Assembly: GCA_947044365.1 (NCBI GenBank)
Contig: OX345639.1
Span: 817,501 to 881,500 of the forward strand
Direction: 5' to 3'
Source of the DNA: Petrosia ficiformis
Lineage: Eukaryota > Porifera > Demospongiae > Haplosclerida > Petrosiidae
Length of the DNA: 64,000 bases
Both the position numbers and the translations under genes were made by a program. The notes under the pieces were generated by a model. The model was not told where the DNA came from, made no database searches, and saw nothing but the letters and a program-made list of their open reading frames with translations. Below, in pieces: positions 51,633-63,542 of the stretch (positions are counted from its first letter, which is position 1; every line of letters starts with the position of its first letter).

Positions 51633-52892
51633 TTATAAAGATTTTGAGAATGTGTAATTAGATATTTCACTTTCAAAACCGGTATCAGAGAGATTCGGAG
51701 GTGACAAAAACCCACCATTGTTATTACCAATGTTAAAAATCCCTCTGAACGGTACGTTTAGTTGGTTTGGGTATAAATGTGTTAAATGTGACTGGTGTGA
51801 TGTGTGAAGATTGAAAGAAAATGAATTGTCTTGTGGATGATGTGATTGTACATCCTGTGGATGATTCCAATCTAAATTATCATCAATGGATACCGAGATA
51901 GGAACATTATTACCGTCAAATGGAGTCCCTGCTTGTGGTGTCTCAACTCCTTCCATAGATTCATCAGTGGATGCCAACCCTTCAGTTGAAAACCCTATTG
52001 TCTGTAGAATATGAGACTGGATATCATTGGAATGTTTTTGAAAATCTATTGATGTAGTCATGTCGTCTCCATGGTGATTAGGAAGAGACCCAATATGACC
52101 GGATATTCCTTTACGTCTTTGCTTCTGCTGAGATGAATTAATTGATAAACAATCAAATTCCGAACTGAGAGGAGATGATTTTGATGTTTCATATCCACTA
52201 AATGTGTGTGATCTTCGATTCTGAGAAGGAACAGAGCTGATATTCACATCATGGTTTCTTTCAGGACAAAGCTTTTTCTTAATAATATCAACATGATATG
52301 ATGATTCCAGTTCCATTTTGTTGTCACACTCCTCTGGTTCCTCGTGTTGTCTCTTATGTGAAATTTTACGTCTTCTTTCACCCGCTTGCTGCTGATTATC
52401 AATTTCCATATTTGGTATTTGGTGGGTGTGTCCTAATCTACCCTGATGATCAATGTAAGCCTGTAGATCTCCATTAATTGGTAGCGAACCACTAAAGAGC
52501 TGATTGGTTGATGTGTGGGGGTTGTTCTGTAGTAAACCATTCAGGCTTCTAGGGATATCTCTATGATGATGATGGGCCATGGATAACTGTGGCATTTTGA
52601 CGGCTGAGGATTGACTACATGGAATTTCAGGGGATATAGAAGTCTGTAAGTGTTCTGGTGAGGGGTAAGAGAAAGAGGATTGGTTGACGCTTTCATTTTC
52701 GTTCCAACTTGGAGAATTGGGCTCTGAATGATCGTTGCTTGACGATGGACTGGTGCCGTGAGAAGAACTGAACATTAATGAAGTGAAATCAAACTGGGTG
52801 ACATCAATATTACGGGTAGGACATTCCGGACTTGGGGGCGGAGCTCGAGGGATAGGTGATGTCACACCCTCATGTTCTCTATTTTCTGCCAT
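51633..52892 (-). CDS. Low-complexity 419-residue protein, not recognised
   Basis: A single open exon from ATG 52892 to a stop at 51633. The product is rich in Ser, His, Asn, Gln and Pro, with no predicted helix bundle or catalytic motif. Notable parts: the acidic/proline N-terminus (PIPRAPPPSPECPTRNIDVT), a basic patch (GERRRKISHKRQHEEPEE) that could be a nuclear signal, IIKKKLCPERNHD, several SP/TP sites (VETPQAGTPFD), and a C-terminal FLSPPNLSDTGFESEISNYT. The ATG follows a good acceptor (CCCAAATTACAG at 52902-52913), so an untranslated exon should lie upstream; a donor at 54497 fits. The composition suggests a disordered nuclear regulator, but that is inference only. Codon content is ordinary for the window. 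Confidence 0.65.
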   Translation of the reverse strand: MAENREHEGVTSPIPRAPPPSPECPTRNIDVTQFDFTSLMFSSSHGTSPSSSNDHSEPNSPSWNENESVNQSSFSYPSPEHLQTSISPEIPCSQSSAVKMPQLSMAHHHHRDIPRSLNGLLQNNPHTSTNQLFSGSLPINGDLQAYIDHQGRLGHTHQIPNMEIDNQQQAGERRRKISHKRQHEEPEECDNKMELESSYHVDIIKKKLCPERNHDVNISSVPSQNRRSHTFSGYETSKSSPLSSEFDCLSINSSQQKQRRKGISGHIGSLPNHHGDDMTTSIDFQKHSNDIQSHILQTIGFSTEGLASTDESMEGVETPQAGTPFDGNNVPISVSIDDNLDWNHPQDVQSHHPQDNSFSFNLHTSHQSHLTHLYPNQLNVPFRGIFNIGNNNGGFLSPPNLSDTGFESEISNYTFSKSL

Positions 52893-53389
52893 ATATTCTA
52901 GCTGTAATTTGGGAAAAATTTACAGTGTGATTATCATGTGACTAACGAAGATAATCTTGTGACTAATGAAGCTAAATCATGTGACAAATGAAGCAAAATC
53001 ATGTAACTAATAAAGCAACATTGAAATACTTAAACTAAATCATGTGATAAATGAAGCTACCATGTGACTAATGAAGCAAATCATGTGACTAACGTTACGT
53101 TATAGATTAGATACCAGACTAGACATCTTGGATATCAAATTATTATTATAATTATACTCATAATGAAATCAGATATACTAATCAAGATATCATCATAAGA
53201 TAATCACATGCACATGTATCTCAGTCATGTGACTTCTAAGTTCAAATGAAATCAAATATATTAATTAGAATAATAAACACCCTCACAGGTGTCTAGTCAT
53301 ATGACTTCTAAGTTCTAACCTTTAAAATAAATGAATGATGTAATACTTAGTTGTGTCAGGTGGTAGCTTATGATTACATGTACATGTTA

Positions 53390-53710
53390 CACAACGAGGA
53401 AGCAGGATATCTAGGTACATGATGTACCTACATGTACTTCCTCATTGTGTTTATACACATTATACATGTATATAACTATAATACATGTAGGTACATGATG
53501 TACCTACATGTGCTTCCTCATCGTGTTTATACACATTATACATGTATATAACTATAATACATGTAGGTACATGATGTACCTACCTGTGCTTCCTCATTGT
53601 GTTTATACACATTATACATGTATATAACTATAATACATGTAGGTACATGATGTACCTACATGTGCTTCCTCATTGTGTTTATACACTATACATGTACATA
53701 ACTATAATAC
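53390..53710 (+). repeat. Minisatellite, about 81-bp unit, 4 copies
   Basis: Units contain CTTCCTCATTGTGTTTATAC, ACATTATACATGTATATAAC and the palindrome GTAGGTACATGATGTACCTAC. Minus-strand gene 5' intron. Confidence 0.9.
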
Positions 53711-53747
53711 ATATTATTATAATTATATTATATTAATTATACATGTA

Positions 53748-53907
53748 CACTAAAGGGTGGTACATGGTGCTCTCCCACCCTTTAGTCTTGTTCCCCCATT
53801 CTTTAATATAACATTCTGTTTTACAACACTGATTGAACATTGTTGACCAAACATTGTACCATAGATGCACTCCTCCACCCTTAATATTTATCCTAGGGGA
53901 AACTACT
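53748..53907 (-). mobile_element. MITE family D, copy 2
   Basis: Reverse of copy 1: GTACCATAGATGCACTCCTC, CACCCTTAATATTTATCCTA and GGGGAAACTAC. The other end has lost its terminal repeat. Confidence 0.65.
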
Positions 53908-54497
53908 ACATGTATATGAGATTATTCATATTATGATGAGAGGAAGCTTGTGTTATACATTAACTGATAATGTATATCAATCAGGAAGCATTATACTTAT
54001 ATTAATGTTCAAAGAATAGATACTCTAATATGATGTAATATCCTAAGTTAGTATATATACTATTAAGAAGTGTATAATTTTAATAACCACTGGTTAATTA
54101 ACAATCATGGTAAAAAACTAATTAACCTTTAAGTATATAACTCTATATATAATTATATATATATATATATATATATATAACTACTTATATTATGAAAATT
54201 ATATAACAATAATTATTAAAATGCATTTTACGTATATATATAATTATATATAATAATTATATATATATATATATATATATATACGTAACTATTTTATATG
54301 ATTATAATTATATTATAGGTACCTTTGGGATGTTGATGATGTTTGAATGTCTTTTAAACAATCACCTTATATAATTACTATTATCCAGCTCTTATTTTAC
54401 CTGAATAGAGAAATTATTAAATCATGATGCAATCAACATCAAGGTAATATCCAAATAGTTATAATTACACATTACTATCAAATGAACAATTACTTAC

Positions 54498-54640
54498 CAC
54501 TTTTATCTTTCTAACTTTCTCTAACTGAATTTTTATCTAACAAAAAGGGGCATTCCATCACTGGTAAAAGGTCTCGTGGAGTACCCACCTCCTTCTCAAG
54601 GTCATGTTCATTTCCTGTTAGGAAGAAGGCGTAACCACGC
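54498..54640 (-). other. Candidate 5' untranslated exon of the 419-residue gene
   Basis: On the minus strand AAAGATAAAAGTG/GTAAGTAATTG is a strong donor at 54497. It would splice to the acceptor just before ATG 52892. The upstream limit is unknown. The small 67-residue frame across it (54511-54714) is probably not a gene. Confidence 0.35.
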
Positions 54641-54658
54641 GAATAAGAGGGCGTGGTT
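54633..54658. promoter_or_regulatory. Inverted AACCACGC/GCGTGGTT site in divergent promoter
   Basis: AACCACGC (54633-54640) and GCGTGGTT (54651-54658) form an 8-bp inverted repeat with a 10-bp spacer, 58 bp before the first spinster ATG. The second spinster gene has GGGCGTGGTT at 58382-58391, 22 bp before its ATG. It resembles a CACCC/GC-box recognised by KLF/Sp factors; that is inference. Confidence 0.45.
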
Positions 54659-54715
54659 ATCACTGCAGCTATAATTATTATTTCGAAGTGGTGGTCACAA
54701 GACTGTTTATTCAAG

Positions 54716-57700
54716 ATGGCCTACAAGAAGGGTGAAAGTGATCCTCTATTGGGAGAGAAAGAAACATACTTTGAAAAAGATACTTCATACGGTTCTAGTG
54801 AAAAAGAAAAGAATGTTTCTTTTTCAAGTAGTGGAACACCTTGGCATGCAAAATTCTCCTGCTTGCATTGGTTGTATGAGCATAGAGAAAAAGTACCTGG
54901 ATATGGATTATATAAATTGCTACGAAAGGTATGTAGTAAAAATCAATGCATTTCTTTGTAGCATGGGCTAGATGTAGACTGGCCACATTCCCATTCTTCA
55001 TATTATTTTTTGGATCTGCAGTATTTAGTATGCAATATTTTGTCTATATATACAAATCTTGATATATTATCTTGTTTTCTAGGCAAGTTTATACATGATA
55101 TATGTATTGTTTATCATGCTCCTGGTATACCTGTTGAACCAGTTAGACCGGTTTACCATCTCCATTACTGCAAAGTACGTTGGTGCAGATGTAGGTTTCG
55201 GAGAGCTTGATTGTATGCCTAATGTTTCACAACATGAACTAGAAGAAAATGGATTGACTCGAAGATATCTTGTAGAAACTTTAATCTCTGAATGTAACAA
55301 GAATACAGCAATGTGAGGAGGAATTATTAATGAATGAATAGATGTAGCTGGTATCATGTATGTAGAATTCTTATGAAAGGATTAGATCTTTTCTTGAACA
55401 GAAATTACTCTTATGTGTGACCACACCCATTAATTAATAACCCTTGACCAGTGCTAGATGAATGGATTATTATATAATTATTGTTTCATTTATTTTATTT
55501 TTGTAGTAAAAATCGGAGAATGTGTGAAGAACATGAAATTGTATTCCCTCCATCAGACAGTGGAAACTGTTCTCAAGACAGTGAGAACTGTTCACAAGTT
55601 TGCAAGTGGGGACATGATGGTGCCGTGGGGATAAAATATCAAATACTTGCTGGACCAGTTTTTAATAACATATATCCACTTGCTGGAGTTTTCATGGGAA
55701 TATTAGCTGATAGATTCAATCGTAAGATTCTTCTTGGACTTAGCCTCCTTTTCTGGAGTATAGCAACCGGTTTGACTGGTTTTGCACAGAACTATTGGAT
55801 GGTTGTACTATTCAGAATGTTATTAGCTATAGGGTATGTAAATGTAATGTATGTACTGCAATATAAAAGAAAGATGGTTATATTCATTTGTAAAAATAAA
55901 AACAACTTGAAGCTGAGGGTATAGGGTTTATAAAGTCTTCCTAGGTTTTCAAGAAAGGTACCCAGTAGTGTTGTTTTGGTTAACTATAACTATAACCCCT
56001 TTTAGAAGGACTTTTAGTAACTAAAATATAACTAAACTACAGGTCACAATAACTAAAAAATTTTTAGCAAACTAAATTATAGCTAAACTAAACGTTTTAG
56101 TCATTATTGTCATCAAACTAAAACACTAGTTCCCAGTACTCTTGTTCGTACTGCAAAGCTTTAGTAATAGACCAAGTGGGAGACCATTATTATAATTATG
56201 ATAGAGAGAAGTGGATTAGCATTAATAATCCACAGAAAATTTGACACTATTTCTGGGAAACAGTGTGACCATAGCTGAACTTGAACCACTGACCATTCGA
56301 TCAGGAGGCTCAACCTCTAACCACTTCGCCACACTGCCTCCTTAAAAGAAAAAGAATGCCCGTCTAACTGGGACTTGTTGATGGGAACAATTATATAATG
56401 TTCACATGACTATTGTAAGAATGTATGTTTTATTCTATAGGGCAGCAGGATGTAGTCCTTTTGCTGTCAGTATCTTATCTGACTACTTTCCTCCAGTAAG
56501 TTTCTAATTGTATATAATTTAGAATACAGAATAACACTTGCATTGTATATTGAGTAGTCAATGTGTCCAATCAAATGCCATTTTGGTTGGACCGTAACCC
56601 CAACAATAATAACAAAATGTCACTTCTCTAACAACATTACAATTTTAATAGCCAGTGTAATATGAAATTTTGAACAAACAGTTTGTCCAATCATAATATA
56701 GATATGTGCTGCCCGCTCAAACTAATTTTTTGTAGCCAAAGACTACTTGCCTTGTGTTCTGTTAAAATGTATGGATATCATATTATAATGGATAATAAAA
56801 ATTATTTTCCATACTTTCTTAGGAGTTTCGTGGTACAGCACTCAGTATATATTACTGGGGTATCTATATTGGATATAGCTTAGCTTACGCTATTGGAAAT
56901 TCAATCAACATAGTTCTTAACTGGCGATGGGTTTTCTTTATCAGTGGTATAATGGGGATTGCTCTGACACCATTTGTATTATTTACTATTAAGGAACCAG
57001 AGAGGAAGAAGAACTCACTGACAGATGATAACACAAACGAGGTTCAAATTCATGGCAATCGATTCGAACGTCGTGTCAAAGATTTATTAAGCAAGATGGT
57101 TTTGTTGTTGAAAACTTTCATCATGCCAGGAATGTTAACATTGTGTATTGCTGGTGGTATACGAAATGCTGGTGGATATGTATGGGCATATAATACACAG
57201 CCTTTCTTCTCACTTAAAAATAGTGATACAACCATTGCAGCATACATGTCAGTTATACCACTTGTTGCTGGATCTATCGGAGCTGTAGTTGGTGGTATAA
57301 TCTCAGATGTCCTGGTAAAAGGGCGTGGTCCAGCAGCTCGTATTTGGGTACTAATTGGAAGCCAGGTTAGCAGTATGTTAATGACCATATTTGGAGATGT
57401 TTTGATAGACTATTATCATGTATTATGTAATAAATTGCTTAGTGTACAACCTCAAATAAATGTTGTTCTGGTTAAATTATAATTGTATACATGTACAGGT
57501 ATTTAAGCTGTTTCTATGCAACCAAGTTTCTTCCTGCTGGTTGAGTACATGTTCTTTTAGCCAATTAATCACATCAAGTCTATTATAGGGATGGCCTTGC
57601 AGGCTATTAAAAATGCCAAAACACCAGCTAAGCTTGGTTTAGTGGTTTACCTCAATGTGAATGAGGGGGATCGTAGCCTCGTAGAGTTCTAATTGTAGCG

Positions 57701-58260
57701 TATGTGTGTGATTACTTTCTTTTTCATTATGTACATGTAGATCGCAAATTCCTCCATACATATTCTATCCCCCCCTCCCTCCCTTCATCACTCCCTCCCT
57801 CCCTCCTCTCTAGTTACTAGCAGCTCCATTTGCAGCTGGAGCTCTCTTTCTTCCTGCTCCCTGGTGTTTCCTCACTCTTATACCATCAAATGTCATTGGA
57901 GAGATGTGGGTTGGTGTAACCTCTGCTATGATTGTTGATCTAGCGCCAACTGTCATCCGAACATCTTCAATTGCTCTGTATCTTTTTATCATTACGGTAA
58001 TCGGTGGAAACTTTAACGTTCTTGTACCATTTCTGCAGAAGGGTTTAAAACACCAGATGCATGGTTCAGAAACCAGCCAGAAATACAACTCTCTGAGATG
58101 GGCAATATTCCTAACATTTCCTGCACTGTATGTGGTCAGTTCATTCTTGTTCCTTGCTGCTTTCTTCCTCATGCGTATTGATCTCAAGATAAAGAATAGA
58201 CGTGATGAGTTGTCACTGAATCGTCCTGTGAAAGAATCAAGCATTGATTCAGACACATAG
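54716..58260 (+). CDS. SPNS: Spinster-like MFS transporter, tandem copy 1
   Basis: 604 residues in six exons: 54716-54928, 55083-55312, 55507-55833, 56441-56495, 56823-57365, 57814-58260. The N-terminus is cytosolic with DPLLGEKE, an acidic dileucine-type lysosomal sorting signal. Then come helix 1 with LLNQLDRFTISI, an unusually long luminal loop with cysteines and an N-S-E stretch (NCSQDSENCSQVCKWGHDG), and the MFS motif A region GVFMGILADRFNRKILLG. Further family-type segments are YYWGIYIGYSLAYAIG, NWRWVFFISGIMG, IKEPER and GAVVGGIISDVLVKGRG. Spinster proteins export lysosomal lipids or sphingosine-1-phosphate; the substrate here is unknown. It is followed after 150 bp by a close paralogue in the same order and exon structure. 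Confidence 0.88.
55963..56130 (-). mobile_element. MITE family A, copy 3
   Basis: Reverse-oriented: starts CAGTAGTGTTGTTTTGGTTA, ends GTTTTAGTCATTATTGTCAT then CAAACTAAAACACTAG. Spinster copy 1 intron 3; absent from the matching intron of copy 2. Confidence 0.7.
56235..56345 (-). mobile_element. tRNA-like SINE, copy 2
   Basis: On the minus strand AGGAGGCAGTGTGGCGAAGT, GGTTAGAGG (A-box-like) and GGTCAGTGGTTCAAGTTC (B-box-like), matching copy 1 at 18966. Spinster copy 1 intron 3. Confidence 0.7.
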
Positions 58261-58412
58261 AGGCTGTAGTAATATTGCTGATGACACTAAACAGTGTATT
58301 AATATGATTATATATAAATATTATATAATTTTGTTATTATTATTTCACTGGTATTGTTTTAAATTAAGGGCGTTATCTAGTGGGCGTGGTTTTTGTTACT
58401 GTATGTACGAGA

Positions 58413-60162
58413 ATGGATCAACATGAAGATGCTGACCCCCTTCTGAAAGAGGAGGACGAAGAAGACAAAAAGGATGAAGATTCAGATGATTCTACTGAGA
58501 ATAACGAAACTCCTTGTTATGCCAAATATTCCTGGTTGCTTTGGTTACATAAACACAGGAAAAAGATACCTGGATATGGATTATATAAATTATTTAGACA
58601 GGTATGTGTGTACTAGATATATGTCAATATAACTTAGACTTATCTACCTGCCCTCTTTGTATGGTCTAGTGTCATCCCAAGTTAATTTGATCGTCTATTG
58701 GGTAATACCTTAAACTATTGTTTTGCAGGGATAAGTAAATCAAGGGTTTTTCCGGACATTTTGACTACTACCGCTTATGGAGCAGTAGCAGGAGAGCTTA
58801 GGTGTTGAACAATTTTGATGCTTGCATTACCTTTTATGAGTGAAATCAGAATCCAGGATCAATGACATGCCCAATCAAGATGGCAGTTTTATTATTAGTA
58901 CTAATACCATGTGATTAATTTATTAACGCTTTTGAGTACAAGATTATAAAATTGTGATACAACCAGATTTGGCATGTCTGAATTCACTAAAATTTGTACA
59001 AACTATAAGCAATGTCACATAAAGGTATAGAGCAGAGTTTTTGATAGCTCATATGGCATATCATTGGCCCAAAGAGCTTCTTGTTTGGCACTGCATAGTT
59101 CTCTCTTTGGGCCAGATGGTACAGGTAATTATGATTATATTATCACTAACAGCATTAACTGTTTGTGGATTGGCGCAATGTCTCTTCCCAATGATATACA
59201 CATTAACCATTGTTGAGCCAATTTGGCCCATGCTTCAAAACACATCAAAACCTCTTGTGTAGAGAGAGGCCTTGTACAATTGTGTGTGTCCTTTACCATT
59301 CTTGTCCTGAAATGTTCAGCATATGCAATTAAAGGAAGGAAAGTGTATATGTATGTGTATGTGTACTACTGATCTTGAAATATTTAGTAATTTATTATCA
59401 TTTTTTGTTTATTTTCTAGGCGAGTGTATACATGGTATATGTATTGTTTATCATGCTCCTGGTATACCTGTTGAACCAGTTAGACCGTTATACTATCTCT
59501 ATTACTGCAAAGTACGTTGGTGCAGATGTAGGTTTTGGAAAGCTTGATTGTATGCCTAACGTTTCACAACATGAACTAGAAGAAAATGGATTGACTCGAA
59601 GATATTTTGTAGAAACTTTGATCTCTGAATGTAACAAGAATCCAGCAATGTGAGGAACAACTATTAATGAATGAATAGATGTATCATGTATATAGGGTGA
59701 AAGGATTGGATCTTTTCTTGAACAGAAATTACCCTTACATGTGACCACACCCATTAATTAATAACCCTTGACCAGTGCTTTGGATAGATGAATGGATTAT
59801 TATATAATTAATATTGTCATTTATTTTTGTAGTAAAACCAATCGGACATTGTGTGAAGAACATGAAATTGTATTCCCTCCATCAGACAGTGGAAACTGTT
59901 CTCAAGACAGTGAGAACTGTTCACAAGTTTGCAAGTGGGGACATGATGGTGCTGAGGGGATTAAATATCAAATACTTGCTGGACCAGTTTTTAATAACAT
60001 ATATCCACTTGCTGGAGTTTTCATGGGAATATTAGCTGATAGATTCAATCGTAAGATTCTTCTTGGACTTAGCCTCCTTTTCTGGAGTATAGCAACCGGT
60101 TTGACTGGTTTTGCACAGAACTATTGGATGGTTGTACTATTCAGAATGTTATTAGCTATAGG

Positions 60163-60196
<34 letters not shown>

Positions 60197-61997
60197 AATA
60201 AAAGGTAATTGACTCCGCTCTTGCAACTGGTGATAGTTTTGAACTGACATTTGATGGTGTGTAGTTAATGCATGTATGATGATGATTATGTCCCTTTTAT
60301 AATTGTACTACAATGCAAACCAGTTATTTTTTGTAATACATAATTGTTTTATATTCTATAGGGCAGCAGGATGTAGTCCCTTTGCTGTTAGCATCTTATC
60401 TGACTACTTTCCTCAAGTAAGTTCAATACATATGATCTAATATGCTAATATAATCCCATGCATTCAGATATGCTATGACCACCTTCATACTGCATGCTGC
60501 ATTTTAGCAATGGACTGCATGAACTATTATAATCGTTATAATGTAGCATTATTAATCTCCCTTTGTTCAGGATCTTCGTGGTACTGCACTCGGAGTATAT
60601 TACTGGGGTATCTACATTGGATATAGCTTAGCTTATGCTATTGGAAATTCAATCAATATTCTTCTTAACTGGCGATGGGTTTTCTTTATAAGTGGTATAA
60701 TGGGGATTGTTTTAGTACCTGTTGTACTATTCACTATTAAGGAACCAGAGAGGAAGAAGAACTCACTAACAGATGAAGAAGATACGGGAGACACACAAGA
60801 AGATACAGAAGATAACACACAGGTTATTGAAGTCACAGATAATCGATCCAAACGTCGTGTCAAAGATTTATTAAGCAAGATGTTTTTGTTGTTGAAAACT
60901 TTCATCATGCCAGGAATGTTAACATTGTGTATTGCTGGTGGTATACGAAATGCTGGTGGATATGTATGGGCATATAATACACAGCCTTTCTTCTCACTGA
61001 AATACAGTGATACAACCATTGCAGCATACATGTCAGTTATACCACTTGTTGCTGGATCTATCGGAGCTGTAGTTGGTGGTATAATCTCAGATGTCCTGGT
61101 AAAAGGGCGTGGTCCAGCAGCTCGTATTTGGGTACTAATTGGAAGCCAGGTTAGCTATATATTCATTAGGTTTGGACAATTATATCACAGTATCGCAATT
61201 ATTTATTATGTTGCAGTTAATCGTATCACCACCTTATATAGAATATCGTGATATCACAAACAAAATATTAATGCCCTTTACTAATATAACATGAATATAA
61301 TACATAAATTAGGCTGTCTGTTTGGAAGAGAAAAGAGAAACAAGTTTATGATTTCAGTTTGTGTTTATTTTAAGTAACTATTACCTCACATTAAGAATAC
61401 ATGCAATATATGCATACATACGTGTCAATATATCAATGTTACCTGACTCTACTATTAATCTTGATGAGTTTGGTGCATGCGTATTGTAGACTAGTGGCAT
61501 AGAACTTCAATAACTATCCAATTTTTTTTTTCATAGAAGTTTATCTTCCACTCCCTCCCTCCCTCCTCTCTTCTCTCTAGTTACTAGCAGCTCCATTTGC
61601 AGCTGGAGCTCTCTTTCTTCCTGCTCCCTGGTGTTTCCTCACTCTTATACCATCAAATGTTTTTGGAGAGATGTGGGTTGGTGTAGCCTCTGCTATGATT
61701 GTTGATCTAGCGCCAACTGTCATCCGAACATCTTCCATTGCTGTGTATCTATTTATCATTACAGTAATCGGTGGAAACTTTAACATTCTTGTACCATTTC
61801 TGCAGAAAGGTTTAAGAGAACAGATGCACGGTTCAGATTTCAACAAAGATTATAACTCTCTGAGATGGGCAATATTCCTAACATTTCCTGCACTGTATGT
61901 GGTCAGTTCATTCTTGTTCCTTGCTGCTTTCTTCCTCATGCGTATTGATCTCAAGATAAAGAAAAGACGTGATAATGATCGTTCCGGAGTTATATAA
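58413..61997 (+). CDS. SPNS: Spinster-like MFS transporter, tandem copy 2
   Basis: 599 residues in six exons matching copy 1: 58413-58601, 59420-59649, 59833-60162, 60362-60416, 60571-61149, 61581-61997. The N-terminus is more acidic (EEDEEDKKDEDSDDSTE) but keeps DPLLKEE and the PGYGLYKLFRQ entry to helix 1. From LLNQLDRYTISI on, the two proteins are nearly identical through the luminal loop, motif A and the GAVVGGIISDVL region. They differ in the central cytosolic loop (EEDTGDTQEDTEDNTQ insert here) and at the C-terminus, which is shorter (KKRRDNDRSGVI). It should act on the same or a closely related substrate. A GGGCGTGGTT site lies just before the ATG. Recent tandem duplication is the simplest explanation. 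Confidence 0.88.
59034..59256 (+). mobile_element. MITE family B, copy 3
   Basis: Starts AGAGTTTTTGATAGCTCATA, contains GGCCCAAAGAGCTTCTTGTT and TGTTGAGCCAATTTGGCCCA, and ends CACATCAAAACCTCTT, an inverted match to the start. Intron 1 of spinster copy 2; absent from copy 1. Confidence 0.75.
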
Positions 61998-62412
61998 GTT
62001 TATATAAAATAAATAATAAATAATTATCTGGAATATTAATTAATTTTTATAGCTTATCATGATTTTAGAATGTCATTAATTTGATTTGACATACAACTGT
62101 TCCGACAGTATTAGAATGCATATTTTATTGATTGTATAATTGTCATTAATTTATATTGCCGATCTTTGTTTCATTTGTTTTATAAACATGATTTTAAAAT
62201 GTCATTATGTATTAACAATCTGATGGATGTTCTAATGTAGCACAAGTGTAGGACAATTCAGGTCGAGATTACATAATGAGCAAAACGAGTGCTTTACAAA
62301 ATTGAGACCTTTTATTGGCCCCACTCAAGTGCCCACATACATATAAAACATGTACTGCACTGACTGATGCTATAAGTGTTGTATTGCAATTCACATATAC
62401 ATCACATGATCT

Positions 62413-62479
62413 ACCAATGAGATTGCAGGAAAGGCATCACCTGCCAGCACGGTGATGCCTTTCCTGCAATCTCATTGGT
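62413..62479. repeat. Perfect palindrome with 29-bp arms
   Basis: The left arm 62413-62441 (ACCAATGAGATTGCAGG...) is the exact reverse complement of the right arm 62451-62479 (...CCTGCAATCTCATTGGT), around a 9-base loop. It lies in the 1.5-kb stretch 62000-63540, which otherwise shows AT-rich sequence and a CCAT/CATCTGTC array and no clear gene. Confidence 0.9.
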
Positions 62480-62833
62480 CATAATTTCAAGAAATGCAAT
62501 AATTTGATAGAGCATCTCTGCATTGGTTCAAATCAGGATAGGCCTGGTTCATGATCATGTGACTAGTAGCTAGAGCAACCATGCACAGGTTCAAATTATT
62601 ACATGCTGAGTCAGCACATAATATATTCCTTATAGCGAATTCCAATGATGTGTGTGCAACCTCCACTAATTAGTATGGTAATTAGTACATTTAGGATTTT
62701 ATGTATATGTACTAGAGAACTTTTAAATTCAGTTGTATAACAAAGAACTTGGAATATTTGTAAACTGGATAAAGGCCACATTATATTATGTTGCATTACA
62801 GTTTTGCAAACTTAACTTGTATACAAATCTCAT

Positions 62834-62935
62834 TGATATAATTTCTGTATTGCTGTCACTGAGTCCGTCCATGTTTGGTAAATCTTATCTTCTCTTGTCA
62901 TTTGCTCTTCCTCACTCTGATGAAGATTATCAAGA
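62834..62935 (-). CDS. Possible terminal exon of the minus-strand gene
   Basis: On the minus strand one frame reads LDNLHQSEEEQMTREDKIYQ, TWTDSVTAIQKLYQ and a stop, after a possible acceptor GGTGTACTAG. The composition is protein-like. Its phase does not match the donor at 63543 directly, so another exon or a different border would be needed. Confidence 0.25.
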
Positions 62936-63029
62936 TATCTAGTACACCAAACTTTATAATCCTGTGTATTAATATACATGTATGTATAATATACATGTGC
63001 ATGCATATATTATATACACATGTTACTAT

Positions 63030-63340
63030 CTATCTTTCAATCCATCCATCAAATCATTACCTTCATGTACCTGTTCATCCCTTCATGAATTATCTATCCA
63101 TCCATCCATCCATCAAACCATCTGTCCATTACTATTCATCCATCTGTCCATCAATCAATCCATCCATCAAACCATCTGTCCATTACCAATCTATTCATCC
63201 ATCTGTCCATCAATCCATCCATCCATCAAAACCATCTGTCCATTACGAATTAATCTATTCATCCATCTGTCCATTAATCAATCCATCCATCAAACCATCT
63301 GTCCATTACCAATTAATCTATTTATCCATTCATGCAACCA
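63030..63340 (+). repeat. CCATC/CATCTGTCCATTA tandem repeat
   Basis: Four higher-order units of about 60-65 bp (CCATCAAACCATCTGTCCAT, TACCAATTAATCTATTCATC). Open frames across it are artefacts. Confidence 0.85.
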
Positions 63341-63542
63341 TCATTTTCACATAACCTTCAAAATAGTGTCTCTTATATTAATCACAGTATTATGAGCTGA
63401 TGTGATCTTCGAGCAAACAGTTTTCTCATGTACTGTAATAATAAATAATAACTTGAGTTAAAATCTGTTCATATTCATAATGATCTCAAAGTTAGGATAT
63501 ATGAGGACATACTGAATGTAAATGACCTTTAGCTCTACTCAC

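Noticed and set aside
54511..54714. 67-codon minus-strand frame between the divergent genes
   Set aside because: It overlaps the inferred promoter and untranslated exon and has no conserved features.
62733..62942. Plus-strand 69-codon frame MYNKELGIFVNW
   Set aside because: No splice context or family; the minus strand gives a more protein-like reading over part of it.
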